From assembly GCA_012511425.1 (NCBI GenBank), contig JAAZGC010000212.1, forward strand, positions 1 to 6,818: DNA of 6,818 nt, read 5' to 3'. The position numbers and the translations under genes are program-made. This DNA comes from Clostridiales bacterium. GTDB lineage: Bacteria; Bacillota; Clostridia; Oscillospirales; CAG-272. Under the pieces are notes generated by a model. That model saw only the letters and a list, made by a program, of their open reading frames with translations. It was not told where the DNA came from and did no database searches. Positions 6,224 through 6,818 of this stretch are shown here, one piece after another. Numbering within the stretch: position 1 is the first letter of the stretch; each line of letters opens with the position of its first letter.

Positions 6224-6818
6224 TTATCCCTCGGTGAACTTCTTTATTGTTTTTTCTATTTCTTTTGCTATTTGTTTTTCCTTTTTTGCGTATGTCGATG
6301 CCATATCGCGGTCATATGTCATGGTCATGTAGATAAGATCGGAACCGATGCCGCCAAAATCATAGATTTCGCCGTTGTCATATATACGCGATGTGAAGAT
6401 TATGTCAAGCATATCCAAACTCTCGTTATCGCGCGTAAGCTTTGTTGTCAGCATTACTTCGTAATATGTAGCCTGCAGTATGTATTTTGACTCGGCCGAA
6501 ATCGCTTCGATGAAGATGCCGGTAAGTTCAAGGTCGGGCGCGCTTTTGGGAACTATAACGGTCGCTCCTACATAAGGGTTCACGGAATGATAATAGCGGT
6601 TCTGGGTTTCGTTCAGCTTCGGTATTGGCAGTATCCCGAAATCCACATCCATCGCGCGCAGGTTTTCGACATCAGCCATACGTATCCACATAAACAGGGC
6701 GCTGTTTGACTGGAACATACGCGTCATGCCGTTTGTGAAGCCTTCCGGTTTGGGATCAAAAAACTTCATTACATGGAAGCATATTTCCTCGTTGTACAGA
6801 TAGTCATAGAGTTTATCA
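6224..6818 (-). CDS. ABC transporter extracellular solute-binding protein, family 1 (C-terminal part)
   Basis: The frame stays open to the window edge, giving at least the C-terminal 197 residues. The N-terminus, with the expected lipoprotein signal, lies outside. The ATG at 6767-6769 is internal, not a start, because conserved-looking sequence continues before it. Hallmarks of the LplA-like carbohydrate-binding proteins (about 450-550 residues) of Clostridia and Bacilli are visible: 'L-R-A-M-D-V-D-F-G-I-L-P-I-P-K', 'Q-N-R-Y-Y', 'IVPKSAPD', and late in the protein 'R-D-N-E-S-L-D-M-L-D-I-I-F' with 'RIYD'. Such lipoproteins sit outside the membrane and deliver oligosaccharides to a two-permease ABC importer. 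No permease genes follow, and a strong terminator comes 30 bases after TAA, so this is the last gene of its transcript. The sugar cannot be told. Confidence 0.85.
   Translation of the reverse strand, partial: DKLYDYLYNEEICFHVMKFFDPKPEGFTNGMTRMFQSNSALFMWIRMADVENLRAMDVDFGILPIPKLNETQNRYYHSVNPYVGATVIVPKSAPDLELTGIFIEAISAESKYILQATYYEVMLTTKLTRDNESLDMLDIIFTSRIYDNGEIYDFGGIGSDLIYMTMTYDRDMASTYAKKEKQIAKEIEKTIKKFTEG

Noticed and set aside
6176..6490. Plus-strand open frame with a hydrophobic start over the solute-binding protein
   Set aside because: It is antisense to a conserved protein and begins inside that gene's terminator.

Overview
The window looks like chromosomal DNA from an anaerobic member of the class Clostridia (Bacillota), probably a gut-type lineage. 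This rests on the type of MalT-like LuxR regulator, the LplA-type family 1 solute-binding protein, the two-domain acyltransferase remnant, consensus sigma-A promoters and strong AGGAGG ribosome sites. The taxonomic call is inference. The code appears standard: UGA ends three genes (GNAT, DUF2442-like, LuxR) and UGG encodes Trp in the glutamate dehydrogenase.

Left part (1-3700, all minus strand). A GNAT acetyltransferase (20-580) has its own near-consensus promoter. Upstream of it is a small DUF2442-like protein (790-1071) whose stop codon sits in the loop of its own intrinsic terminator. Next is a large MalT/LAL-type LuxR regulator covering 1211-3700. It is split by an in-frame UGA at 1862-1864 into a 612-residue ATPase part and a C-terminal part with the DNA-binding domain. 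It also lacks the usual first residues and any ribosome binding site, so it looks like a damaged gene.

Centre (about 3700). On the opposite strand, starting at the same CATG tetramer, lies the C-terminal part of a lysophospholipid-acyltransferase-like protein (3699-4169) with its catalytic N-terminal half missing. Two truncated genes therefore meet head to head at one point. This marks either a real rearrangement or a chimeric assembly join, so gene order across 3700 should not be trusted until checked.

Right part (4170-6818). A strong hairpin terminator (4215-4244) separates the acyltransferase remnant from a complete minus-strand glutamate dehydrogenase gene (4320-5606). That gene has a clear promoter (TTGCAA-17-TATACT), an AT-rich upstream element, a structured leader of about 120 nt and a perfect Shine-Dalgarno sequence. 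Between this promoter and the terminator of the next gene lies roughly 390 bases without a convincing gene (5764-6150). It holds G-rich direct repeats, a possible second promoter and a compact multi-hairpin element (5966-6101) that may be a structured RNA. The window ends inside a sugar-type ABC transporter solute-binding protein (6224-6818, C-terminal 197 residues), which looks like the last gene of its operon.

No CRISPR array, insertion sequence, rRNA or convincing tRNA was seen, and no complete new multi-gene system is apparent. The points most worth a second look are the broken regulator with its junction and the structured intergenic element.
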